Source of the DNA: Rhabdophis nuchalis
Lineage: Eukaryota; Chordata; Lepidosauria; Squamata; Natricidae
Assembly: GCA_039707465.1 (NCBI GenBank)
Contig: CM077643.1
Coordinates: forward strand, 47,834,605 to 47,898,604
Direction: 5' to 3'
DNA length: 64,000 nt
The notes beneath the pieces are model-generated. The model was given only the letters and a program-made list of their open reading frames with translations. It was not told where the DNA came from and did not search any database. How positions within the stretch are numbered: the stretch's first letter is position 1; each line of letters starts with the position of its first letter. Shown here piece by piece: positions 44,863-54,891 of the stretch. Both the position numbers and the translations under genes were made by a program.

Positions 44863-45025
44863 CAGAGGTGAGTTGCTGCCAGTTTGGCCAGGTTTGGCTG
44901 AACCGGTAGTGGCGGCGATGGGAGGCTCCATCCACCCACCCGGATGCTTCTGTGCACGCGCAGATGCATCGCGTGCACGCATGCATGAGCAAACCAGTAG
45001 TAAACCAGTTAACAACCCACCACTG
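44863..45025. mobile_element. hAT MITE in KTN1 intron, 163 bp
   Basis: It starts CAGAGGTGAGTTGCTGCC and ends TTAACAACCCACCACTG. GTTCCAAC at 44855-44862 and 45026-45033 is a perfect 8-bp duplication. Confidence 0.9.
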
Positions 45026-45289
45026 GTTCCAACCCTTTGTTTGGTAGCCCAAATTAACATTGTCTCTACAAACAGCTGCTACAACTCTTCAACTAAACTC
45101 AATAAAGAATGGCTACTACTTTGTGGGTATTTCATTCCAACATCAAGCTGGTCCTACATAGGAAGCTTTCCTACCATTGAAATGTATTTCTCTGTAACTT
45201 TGTTGTTTCAATTCTTATATTCTGAAACTACAGAGAATACATTGTGAAACCATGTTGAACAATATGAAGGCTAAATATATCCAACTCCT

Positions 45290-45425
45290 CCAACTGTCTT
45301 CACAGACTTAATTTCCAGTCCTATGATCATCTTCTTTGCTCTTCTGTGAATCCTGATAATGTCCAATGCTAAGAATTGGATAAAACTCTTGAGGTGTCAT
45401 TTGCATATTCCAACATATTTGCATA
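45290..45425 (-). mobile_element. Old CR1-like fragment in KTN1 intron
   Basis: CCTATGATCATCTTCTTTGC followed by TCTTCTGTGAATCCTGATAA resembles the CR1 coding tract near 6698-6745 at high divergence. Confidence 0.35.
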
Positions 45426-45801
45426 CAAGATGGAAGTGTTCATTTTTTTTCTTTTCAGCAACTAAAACTCATTTCAGGAAGGGAAGTGCACAGTTTAAAT
45501 AAAATCAAAGATTTTCCCTCCAAACAATCCTACACCAACAGCCAAGCCCAGTTCCTCTGTGTTCTGTAAACATCATGTTCTAAATTCAAAAAGTACAGTA
45601 ATATGAATCCTTTAGGTAAGGGAGAGGCAGGCAGATGAAAAGGTATACTAAGCACTAGTCATGTTATTAAGAGGCAGAGAAAGGCTATAAAAGTGGCTAA
45701 AGTGGACAAAAGCTAAGTTGAAATGGTTAGCAGACAGACAGGATTTGGAAAAGTTTCTCCACTTTTCAACAGATTTAGTCACTGGAGGACAGGCCTCTTA
45801 C

Positions 45802-45885
45802 CAATGTTAACTCTTCATTTTGCCTTACTGCTTCAGAATATGAGTCATCAAGTTTTCTCTGCAATTCAGTCAACAGATCTTTAAG
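45802..45885 (-). CDS. KTN1: KTN1 coiled-coil exon (28 codons)
   Basis: 84 nt, acceptor TTTCAG, donor TTG/GTAAGAGG. It encodes LKDLLTELQRKLDDSYSE then AVRQNEELTL, one of the most diagnostic kinectin stretches. Confidence 0.93.
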
Positions 45886-46125
45886 CTGAAATGAAGTTTT
45901 CAGAGGCTTTAGGATGCATTATCATATGTTCCCAACTGACTCTTTATTCAGCCATTAATATAATTTATTTCGAAGTAATAAGTGAATTTAAAAACAAAAA
46001 TCTCCCAGATTGTTGGATGAGCAGGTTTTTCATCTTTGGGACAACTAAATATTCATACTTCCTGGCAAATGTGTACATGTTACAGAAAGCAAATCTGGCT
46101 TCAATCGTTCAATTAGGTACATTAC

Positions 46126-46209
46126 CTCTCGGACTTCTGAAACATATGTTGATCGCTCTATTTCTGCTTTTTCCAATTCATGTTCCAAATGTTCTCGTTC
46201 CTTTTTAAG
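46126..46209 (-). CDS. KTN1: KTN1 coiled-coil exon (28 codons)
   Basis: 84 nt, acceptor TTATAG, donor GAG/GTAATG. It encodes LKKEREHLEHELEKAEIE then RSTYVSEVRE. An extra exon may sit between this one and 47502-47594 in other vertebrates; I could not find it here, and the junction is in frame without it. Confidence 0.93.
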
Positions 46210-46291
46210 CTATAAAAGAAACAGGCAATCACAAATCACACATTTTATTTCAAGTCTGATCTGGCCTTTTCTACCTTCCTCCCTCTCTCTA

Positions 46292-46310
46292 TACACACAC
46301 ACACACACAC
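46292..46310. repeat. (AC)n microsatellite
   Basis: About nine AC units, 80 bp upstream of the acceptor of the exon at 46126-46209. Confidence 0.9.
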
Positions 46311-46937
46311 TCCAACTTTATCCCATTTTATAATTTGATTTAACTAATTTTTATCTTTAAATTACTGTCTGCACTTTATTAAATATAAAAACTGAATTTA
46401 TTCATAATAACTCTAACCATGTAGCTATTTTTTTCATTAAATAGCCATGTTTAAAAACTGATAGCAAAGCAATTGCTATTTAATCATTGCGTTGTAGACT
46501 GGTTCACTAGGCTTTGATATCCTGGCTTACTGGGAAGACCTGAATGAATTTCCTAATGCATACAGTGGGGGAAACTATTTCCAAAAGAAGAGGTAGGGCA
46601 GAGAAAGGACAGTATATCCAGGCACATATTGTATTCCTATATGAATAAACTATAACGTATCCATATATTTAGTTTTCTGACAATCTTGACAGGTGAACTC
46701 ACTGAGGACATTGTTCACTGCTGGCAACAGGAGGTCAGCTGGGCCCTTCATGAAATAACTCCTGAGTGGCCCCTGTCAACCCCAAGTGGCCCCTCCCATT
46801 TAGGGAGGACCTCTGGAAGATAAAGCAGGAGATGTAATGCCCAGAGCACAGGCAGAGGAGGAAAGAGTGAATCAGACTGAGTGTGGGTATGTGTGCAGAT
46901 TCAGACACATTTTGTGGCTATAAGAGAGATTAAACAT

Positions 46938-47060
46938 TCTGGATGGAAACTAACCAAGAAGAGAGCCAACTTAAAAATAAGGAGAAAGTTCCTTGCACTT
47001 AGAACAATTAATCAATTAAACTCAGTGGAAGGTTTTTTTAGAAGAGAGCGGCCAACCATT
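46938..47060 (+). mobile_element. CR1 LINE fragment in KTN1 intron
   Basis: GGATGGAAACTAACCAAGAA and CTTAGAACAATTAATCAATT match the CR1 C-terminal coding region (NGWKL-K-N and RTINQ). The copy is short and decayed. Confidence 0.6.
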
Positions 47061-47501
47061 TGCCTGAAAAGGTATAGGATTCTCCTGTTTAACAGATCTC
47101 CAATTCTGTTTTTCTTCCTATAACACCCTAGCTACGAACCCTTCGGGCAAAAATCAGCTTTATTTTCTTTTAAGTTAATAGCAATTACAGAGAAATCTGA
47201 ATGAATTAATGGAAAGGTAAACAGTTGTGTTGATACATAAATTAAATAATCAATTGTCTGATAATCCTATGTATGTTTGGGTTTACCTGTGTCTGCCTAA
47301 TGACTTCTTCAGATAGCTTTCATTTGTATCTTTTATTTTATCCCCTATATTAAGAATTATTATACTGAGTGGAAAGCTGTATTTTTTCTAGACTGATAAA
47401 ATAATTAAACACTGTAAGGATATTTTCAATTAACAGCTGAATATAGGCTCTAATTAGTTCCCAACTATTTTCAGCATGAATACTTAATTTTTTTTAAATA
47501 C

Positions 47502-47594
47502 CTGTTGTAGTTCCTTCTGTGATTCTTCAATTTTTATTTTCCATTTGCTCTCTTCTTCTTCTACACTGCGCTGTAGCCTTTGCAAGATTCCCTC
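47502..47594 (-). CDS. KTN1: KTN1 coiled-coil exon (31 codons)
   Basis: 93 nt, acceptor ACTAG, donor CAG/GTATTT. It encodes EGILQRLQRSVEEEESK then WKIKIEESQKELQQ. Confidence 0.93.
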
Positions 47595-47685
47595 CTAGTA
47601 AAACAAAATTTCAGTTATACTGATGCCCACAGGAAATTGAGGCAGAAGAAATATTACCAAATATAGCCAGATTGTTCCTTCCTAC

Positions 47686-47775
47686 CGTCTCTGCAAGGAC
47701 AATTTTGTACTTCTCACATTCTTGCTGCAACATGACATGTAGTTCATCTGCCTCTTTCAACTTCTGTTCCATGAC
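47686..47775 (-). CDS. KTN1: KTN1 coiled-coil exon (30 codons)
   Basis: 90 nt, acceptor CTGTAG, donor ACG/GTAGGAAG. It encodes VMEQKLKEADELHVML then QQECEKYKIVLAET. The intron before the next exon is only 91 bp, the shortest seen here. Confidence 0.93.
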
Positions 47776-49029
47776 CTACAGTGATAAAAAGATTCCCTGG
47801 ATATAATGTACAGAATGCAAGGCAGAGAACCCTCTTTATTCCAGTGAAATATTATATGGCTACATTTTGAAAGTTCCATTAGCTATGGATTCTGCACAAC
47901 TAAGCAATCTGGACAGGTAGCAGGGATGATAACAATAGAACAGGGATAATAATAGAATATGAATTTAATATATGTTTAGGGAGTGACCACAAACTAAGAG
48001 GAATGTTATTTATTTCTTCAAGAAACTCACATCTATTTAGTAAATACATGATCATCATCTGTACACAATTCCATTTCAAACTCAACCTTACAATGTTCAT
48101 AAACAAATTATTTTACGTACTTTAAATCTTTCTAATAATGGTAAATAAGAAAACCAGTGGCAACAATGGCCCTTTGCCATTAGCTCTTTTTTTCCATTTT
48201 ATCTTGTATTCCCTTTGACAAAATTCTAGCATCTCACAATAAATTAACTGTTTGTATTTGCTATTATCTACAAAATGCTTTTTGTGCTGAGTCATACATC
48301 CCCCTATATACACTTTTGAAAACAAAATGTTGCTTTTTATTCTTTCTTTTACACTTGTTCCTTTAAGAAGTGGCATAGATAATAATATTATATGAATTCA
48401 ATATAAGTTTATGAAATGACAATAAACTAAGAAGAACAATTATTTATTTCCTCAACCAACTCAAACTATATTGAAATGATAATGAAAAACTTGAACGCAA
48501 GAAACAAAGTTGGCAGAGAAAACAAACCCAGATGGGAACGAAGACAAAGAAAAAGGGTTGTCAATCATTTTTGCCAAAGGTCTGAGGAAAGAGCCACATT
48601 TGTGGTAACCCATGCTTCTTATCATATTTTTGAACTTCTTAGTTTGGAGCAACAAAACGCGGTGGCTAAATAGCTAAATTTCAGTAGCAAAAGTGCATGC
48701 TTCTGTTGTTCTACAAAAACGGATAGTCTGCTTTTCATGTTTTGTTCAGTCAAATCTGAAAGCTCAGGATTTTGCAGAGGACAATCAATTCTGTAATTAG
48801 GCTCTGCAGAAATGTAAATCATTCAAAACATTAAAGAACTCTGAGGGAACACTTGTGGGACAAATTGTAAGATTAATCTTGGCGTTACCTATTGTCAATC
48901 AAATCTCAAAATATTGCCAGTTAATTCTCAAGCACAGAACATCAATTTTCTCTCTGCTCTCCAGAAAGAAAGAAAAAACATTAAAAAACTACTTAGCTAA
49001 AACTAAATCCATATCCAGTCTGCACTAAC

Positions 49030-49110
49030 CTTAATGTCATCCGGGCGAGTAGTCTCTTTTGTATGTTCTCTTACTGCTTTTTCAAATCCACGCATCCACT
49101 CACTGTGACT
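49030..49110 (-). CDS. KTN1: KTN1 exon (27 codons)
   Basis: 81 nt, acceptor CTCAG, donor AAG/GTTAGTG. It encodes SHSEWMRGFEKAVREH then TKETTRPDDIK. This is a break in the coiled coil with a conserved Trp and GFEK. Confidence 0.9.
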
Positions 49111-49419
49111 CTGAGTATGAAAAAATACATTAAAAGAATTTGGAAATAAATTAGTAGCACTGCTAATTAACTAGCACAGCCAGTTAACTGGAGTATTGAA
49201 TGGTATGTACAGAATAGCAATTTAAAACTTAGCAGTCTTTGAAGACATAATTTTGCCAGGTAGTAGAAGGGAACCAGCCAAAGCTAATTATAATTAACAA
49301 GAGAATTAAGGTCATATTAGCAAACCCATTTTTTTTCATTCTTCAATATTGTCTTAGAAATCAGTCTCGCTTTAACCACAGTTACCCATTTGATAAATTT
49401 AAACAAATGATAATCTTAC

Positions 49420-49509
49420 CAAACTGGAAGGAAGAGAGACTATAGGAAATAGCTTCTGCAATATGTTTCTCATCTCTGCTTCAACAGCCTCTGCATGTTG
49501 TTGACTCTC
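49420..49509 (-). CDS. KTN1: KTN1 exon (30 codons)
   Basis: 90 nt, acceptor ATCCAG, donor TTG/GTAAGATT. It encodes ESQQHAEAVEAEMRN then ILQKLFPIVSLPSSL. The FP-V-LPS motif is a recognisable kinectin landmark. Confidence 0.93.
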
Positions 49510-49714
49510 CTGGATTGATAAAAGTGAAAGGAAAAAAAAGATAAAGTAAGTTAAATCTTCTACCATGATGTCACATCAATTTCCATTTCTTGGCCTAAAT
49601 AGTTCTCATTTTAATACTACTGATTCTAAGGAGCAAAAATGATTTCATCTGCTGCCCTTGCTTTTGGAACATAGAATGGATTCACTTTAAAACTAAAAGT
49701 TTTATATATGCATC

Positions 49715-49725
49715 TATATATATGC

Positions 49726-49783
<58 letters not shown>
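49715..49783. repeat. (ATCT)n microsatellite
   Basis: About seventeen tetranucleotide units in the KTN1 intron between exons at 49509 and 52840. Confidence 0.95.
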
Positions 49784-50715
49784 ATTTAATATAAAGGTTA
49801 TATAAGGTTTAAAGCAGATGAAAACTATAGTAATCATCAACTTACATTGGGAGAGTCTAATGTAGATATTTTTTTAAAAGATGGAAGAGGGGAATCTTAA
49901 ATGGGTGCCAGGGAAGAAATTTATTACCCAAACTAATTTGAAAAAAATCTTTATTACAGTCTGATAACAATTAAGTTGTTCTATGCTGGCCCCCCAAAAT
50001 AATTTTATTACAATATTATTCCACCTTGCATATTTCGGTATACAAGAACTTTTCTATTTTTTTCACTTATTTGCATGCTTGCTAATCCTTTAAATCAGGA
50101 GTAATATTTATGCATGACTGAATTAAGGCAAAAAAGCCTCAAGCAATTCTGGAACTAACTGCAAATATTCCAGATTATTTCCACAGCAGTTATGCCATTA
50201 TTAGGAAACAATTCCTGTTATTGAAATTGTAGGAAGCTGGTTCCCAGGTGACATTCCTTTTTCTGCTTCTCCCTCCCTTAGCCACTTTAGTCCCTCTATT
50301 AAACTTCCATGCGATATTGCATTGGAAATACAGCTGTTATTAGAAAACTCAATTATCACTTCAAAAGTGACCAGAGCATTCCAAATTCATTTGCTTATTA
50401 TACTAAAGCACTTGAACTCACATACACATGTGCCACTTGATCTCTCACTATTTGACCCTTGACTGAGATGTTAAATAGTTTATTTTGTAAGAGCAAAACG
50501 GGCTGCTGGTAGTTCATTTGCTTCCTCTTGTAAGCAAAGGCAGCTAAAACCCACTTAAAATCAAGAAGGTGCATTCTGACCCCAGTTTTCTAGTTTATGG
50601 TCACTTAACCAATCAAAGTCTAAAACTCTATTGTCAGCAGAGTGTTATGTGTTTTTACACCCCAGGGTGCAAAAATGAATGTGATGGAAGATAATATTTG
50701 TAGTCAGGGTTGAAC

Positions 50716-50905
50716 TGTGGAGTCCTTGGTGCTTCTGAGCTTGGTTGTTTTCTTGCAGATGTTTCATTACGAAACTAGGTAAATGATCAGTTCTAGAGCT
50801 GATCATCATCATCATCCTAGCCCTGATGATGTCACATAGTTTGGTGATGAAATGTCTACAGGAAAACAACCAAGCTCAGAGAGCACCAAGGATTCTACAG
50901 AATGT
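50716..50905. mobile_element. Head-to-head inverted repeat with hammerhead-like motif (Penelope-like remnant?)
   Basis: The left arm (50716-50795) reads TCCTTGGTGCTTCTGAGCTT on the plus strand. The right arm (about 50815-50905) holds its inverse, AAGCTCAGAGAGCACCAAGG. The right arm has CTGATGA (50823-50829), a stem GTCAC/GTGAT, then GAAA (50849-50852), the core order of a hammerhead ribozyme. Penelope-like elements carry hammerheads in their terminal repeats. No reverse transcriptase is present, so the family is inferred. Confidence 0.55.
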
Positions 50906-51944
50906 GATGGTGGAGTTGTGATCAGGCAATATTGCTGGATAAAACAACTTTATTTTTTCCACTTGTCTGCATGTTTGTTGATCCTTTAAATAAATGTAAA
51001 GCAAAATTATCTTTTAGATGGCAAGGCAAAATATGTTCACTGTCTTTCACCACATGCTTCAAAAGGCATCTTCTCTCTCCTGCTTTTGGTTTCCTAGAAT
51101 ACTAAATGAAATTGACAGAGCTGGGTGGCATTTTTTTTCCTCTTGGATGAATAATCTGGCCAAAAGAAGAAGTTTCAAGGATTTCAAAGAGGCAGCAACC
51201 AACATTTGTTCCTTCCACTTGTTGCTCTGCAACAGAGCAGAATGGAAGGGCAAGTGGGGGAGCCATGGCTGGACTTAAAGCACAGTCCATGGATCAAAGC
51301 AATGTTCTTCTGACAGGTTCAATACTGTTTCTGTTTCCCCTGGATGGACTGCAAATATTCAGATTCCACAAAAGATGAACTTCTCTGGTCCATTGAACTG
51401 CCAAAAGTTCAAGCTCTCTATGAGTTATTGAAGTTTTATTTTGCCACCAAAGTTGAAGAACCTACCCATTCTATCCTGTAACTCAACTCCATAAGCAAAT
51501 TTCATAAGCATTGCAACAAAAGCCTGCCAAAACTTTTCTTTAATTGTTTTTTAGGAGAGTTTCTTCCTGGCAGTTTATTTTTCAGCTAGGTTAGTGCTGC
51601 TTCAAAACAATTTGAGCTTGTAGATTACATCACTAGATTAAAAATGACAAATCTTGCATATTATATACTAACAAATTTATTATTCTGTAAGCTTTTGTGG
51701 AACAGCCAGTCCACTTTATCATACTGTACGGTTTGTACCCCAAGATTATCATTTTTGATGCAAAAGAATCAGCATGACTACTTTTCTGGAGACTGTGATT
51801 ATATTAAGGTTTTTTTTCCCAAGAATATAAATCAGTGTATTTAAAAATAAGAATATATGGAAAATAACTGCTAGTTTAGCTGAAAGTGTAACAGGAGACT
51901 TGCTAACAAAACAGCAATAGTTTAAACTGCTTCCTTGTAACAGC

Positions 51945-52075
51945 CTTCCTCAACCTAGCACACACCAGATGGTCCAATATAATCCAAATCACCCTCACCA
52001 AACAAATACTATGGAACATTTGGTTGTGGATTATGGGGATTGTAGTTCAGCACAATTAGCTGCAATGGGTGGAGC
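51945..52075. mobile_element. Old hAT-like MITE in KTN1 intron
   Basis: CAGCCTTCCTCAACCTAGC and GGGATTGTAGTTCAGCAC resemble common vertebrate hAT MITE phrases. No target duplication was identified. Confidence 0.35.
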
Positions 52076-52839
52076 CAGATTTATTTTCAGTTATCCTAGT
52101 TTTAAAGCACATTTTAAAATCTCTGACCTCTAATAAATCTTAAGCTTGGTAAAAAAGATTATAGTTTTTCCAATTATTACAAATCTTAAATCTGTACTGT
52201 AGAATTCTACAAAAAATCAGGATGTGGCAAACCTGAATCTGGTCCTATTCAAATGAACTAGAAGTCCCTGTGATAAATTTAACACGGAAATAACTGGGTC
52301 CTAGTTAAGCACTTTGAAATATCAGTGGGAGCCTGTGTGGGTGATGCTCCCAGCAAAATACGTGGGTATTAAATTTTATCTAGACAACTGGGACACTGGG
52401 CTGAGTATTAAATTTCAAAGTTGTTATATAATAAAAGTAAACAATTGTCTTTAAAAAAAACTTACGGGCAGTTCTTTTATGACAGAGTTCCTTTCAGCAC
52501 AAAACAAGAGAAATTTTCAATGACCAAGAGGGTGGCAGATCGTCACTCTGCAGACTAAACATCACAGCCCTACAGCTCTAGCATATTTCCCAAGCAAAAC
52601 CAAAATAAGCAGCATGCTCACAAATTAAAGGTTTAAAGAAAGAAGAAAGGTATAAAGATGACAGGCAGAAGCAAAGGTGAAAGTACATGGAGAAAGGAAG
52701 GGAGGAAGGAAGAAAGGAAGGATTCAGAAGAGTGTATTTAAAAACTGCAGTAAAAGCTAAATGCTTCCATTTGATTTTAGAAGGCGGCTGCAGAATCACT
52801 TCTAGCTAATGCATTGTTTCTAGCAATTAGCATTACAAC

Positions 52840-52926
52840 CTTGGCAGTCTTGTTCACTTTGTCCTGCAGCAATTTTTCAGTTGAGGCCAATGCTTCCATT
52901 GCTTTCCAGTTTTTCTTTCGAAGGTC
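52840..52926 (-). CDS. KTN1: KTN1 exon (29 codons)
   Basis: 87 nt, acceptor GATTAG, donor AAG/GTTGTA (weak). It encodes DLRKKNWKAMEALAST then EKLLQDKVNKTAK. The DLRKKNW-AMEALAS motif is shared by kinectin and RRBP1. Confidence 0.93.
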
Positions 52927-53489
52927 CTAATCATTTTTAGAAAGAATGGTTTCAGTTCAGCCAAAATAAAACGATTTCTGCTTTCACCTCAAAGAGCGAG
53001 CATTTGCATTTGAGCACGGGTCACTGCAAAATGGGTCGGTGCTCAGTTTAGATGAGGCATACTAGCAAAAGACAAGTGTGATGTTAAAAAGACAGAGCGT
53101 TGATATGGCAAAAAATTCAAAAGCAAAAAAAAAAAAAAGCGCATCTATTTCTGACTTTAGGGCCATAATGGCATCATGAACAGGAACCTCCCCCTTCATA
53201 CTTTGACTGCATTTGTAAAGAAGAAAATGGAGAAATATTCAAAAGTTATCAGCATACATACATGCATACTGACAGGCATACATACACTAGATCAGGTACC
53301 CACTAAGTTGGCTGCATATTCTAGAAATTAACCCAAACAGAACACCACTGAAAATTTAGTGTCATTTGAAGGAATGCGAAGAGGTGCTTTCAACCTTCAA
53401 AGCATCAATTTTGACTTTAAACACTGCTGGGAGGTTGTATATTTTAGGAACATAGCAAATTATGAAACAGTGATGAATATCTGTAACTC

Positions 53490-53935
53490 GGGTGTAGGAT
53501 GAGAGTGAAGGTTTGTTCTTCGAGCTTGTGGGTTGGTTTCTGAACATTTCACTACCAGGCTAGGTAGCATCTTCTGCTGAGTTTAGGGGGTGTCAGTGTC
53601 AATGTTCTTCTGTTTATAAAGGTGTGTCAAGTGAAGGTCTTGTGATGGGTCAGGTGTGAGTCATCAGTGAGTCTTGTGATAAGGAGGTTACATCGGGTCA
53701 GGGTGGGAGGTAAACTGCCTGGGGGGGGGAGGTTTGTGTGGGTTAGGGTTGTGGGTTGTGACCCATCACAAGACCCTCACTTGACACACCCACACCTGAA
53801 GCCATTATAAACAGAAGAACATTGACTTGACATCCTCTAAACTCCGCTGAAGATGTTACCTATCTGGTAACAAAACAATCATAAACCAACCCACAGGTTT
53901 AGACAGCAAACCTTCACCCTCAAAGCAAATTATTT
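53490..53935. mobile_element. Larger inverted repeat with two hammerhead-like motifs (Penelope-like remnant?)
   Basis: The left arm (about 53490-53660) and right arm (about 53760-53935) are inverted copies: AGGTTTGTTCTTCGAGC against GACAGCAAACCTTC, and GGTCTTGTGATGGGTC against GACCCATCACAAGACC. The right arm has CTGAAGA (53847-53853), a perfect 7-bp stem TGTTACC/GGTAACA and AAAAC where GAAAC is expected. The left arm, read on the minus strand, has CAGAAGA, stem GCTACC/GGTAGT and GAAA. Confidence 0.55.
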
Positions 53936-54891
53936 GTTGGAAATTTCAGGCCCACTTCTTGGTACAGAAGGATCTAAAAGGATAATAGAAGAGATGAATG
54001 CTGTGGCAGTGTAGTTATTGCTGGACTCCAGTTACCCTCACCTCAAACCTGAATTTTGGATAAGCAGGCCGGGGCTGATGGGAGTTGTAATCCAACAGTG
54101 TAAAAAGAAGCCCCCAGTCTTCTCTCTTGAGATATTAGGACATACTTTAAAGAGTAAAAAGGGCTGAGCTAGATGAACCAATGATGTGAATATTAGATTA
54201 CGATTCACATTCTCCTAATTTCGGATGGCAACCAGAGGAAGGGTAAAACAGTTTTAGTTTATGTTCACTGGGTGGATCAGAAGACAAACTAGGAATTAAA
54301 CTTTTTTAGCATTAGAACTGTACTCCATAATGTGTTTAAGGTGATCAATCACCTTTTGATAAAATAATCAAAACTGTTTTAAAATACAAAGCAGCAGTAC
54401 ATTAATCAAAGGAGAAATTCAAATCAGAATTCTGTTTTCCTAGATGATCATCACATTATAAGGGAATGGTTTTCCTCAATGGAATTCCAAAGTTGACAGT
54501 TGTGTATTGATTTGAAGGGGAGGCATCCTTACTCTCCTACATCACAAGCCTCTCCAGTAACCTTTTTAGTTTGTCTTCATTCCATTTTTTTTATAGAATG
54601 AAGAGCTAAAATAGCTTTCTAAGAGTAAACAGGAATTTTGCAAATTCAATTATCCCTTCTAAATAAACTACACAGTTTATATATCCATTGTCTCTTCCTC
54701 TTGTGGTGACTGCTGAAAGGAGATGAAATGCATTTCAGGGACAGGAGAAATATTTAGGAAGTTCCAAAAGAAAAGTTTCAGAGCACCTTATGCAGCACCC
54801 AATAGAACAAGAGATTTGACAGCCCTGTGTGTTTCCAGTTTTGTTGAGCAACAGAAAGACTTAAGAGAAAAGATGATTTATAGAGCTGGAA

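Noticed and set aside
47280..47345. Possible extra KTN1 exon (acceptor ATATAG, donor CAG/GTAAAC)
   Set aside because: Its translation does not resemble kinectin and its phase would disrupt the flanking exons.
52460..52500. Possible KTN1 mini-exon before GTAAGT at about 52469
   Set aside because: The neighbouring exons join in frame without it and its frame does not fit kinectin.
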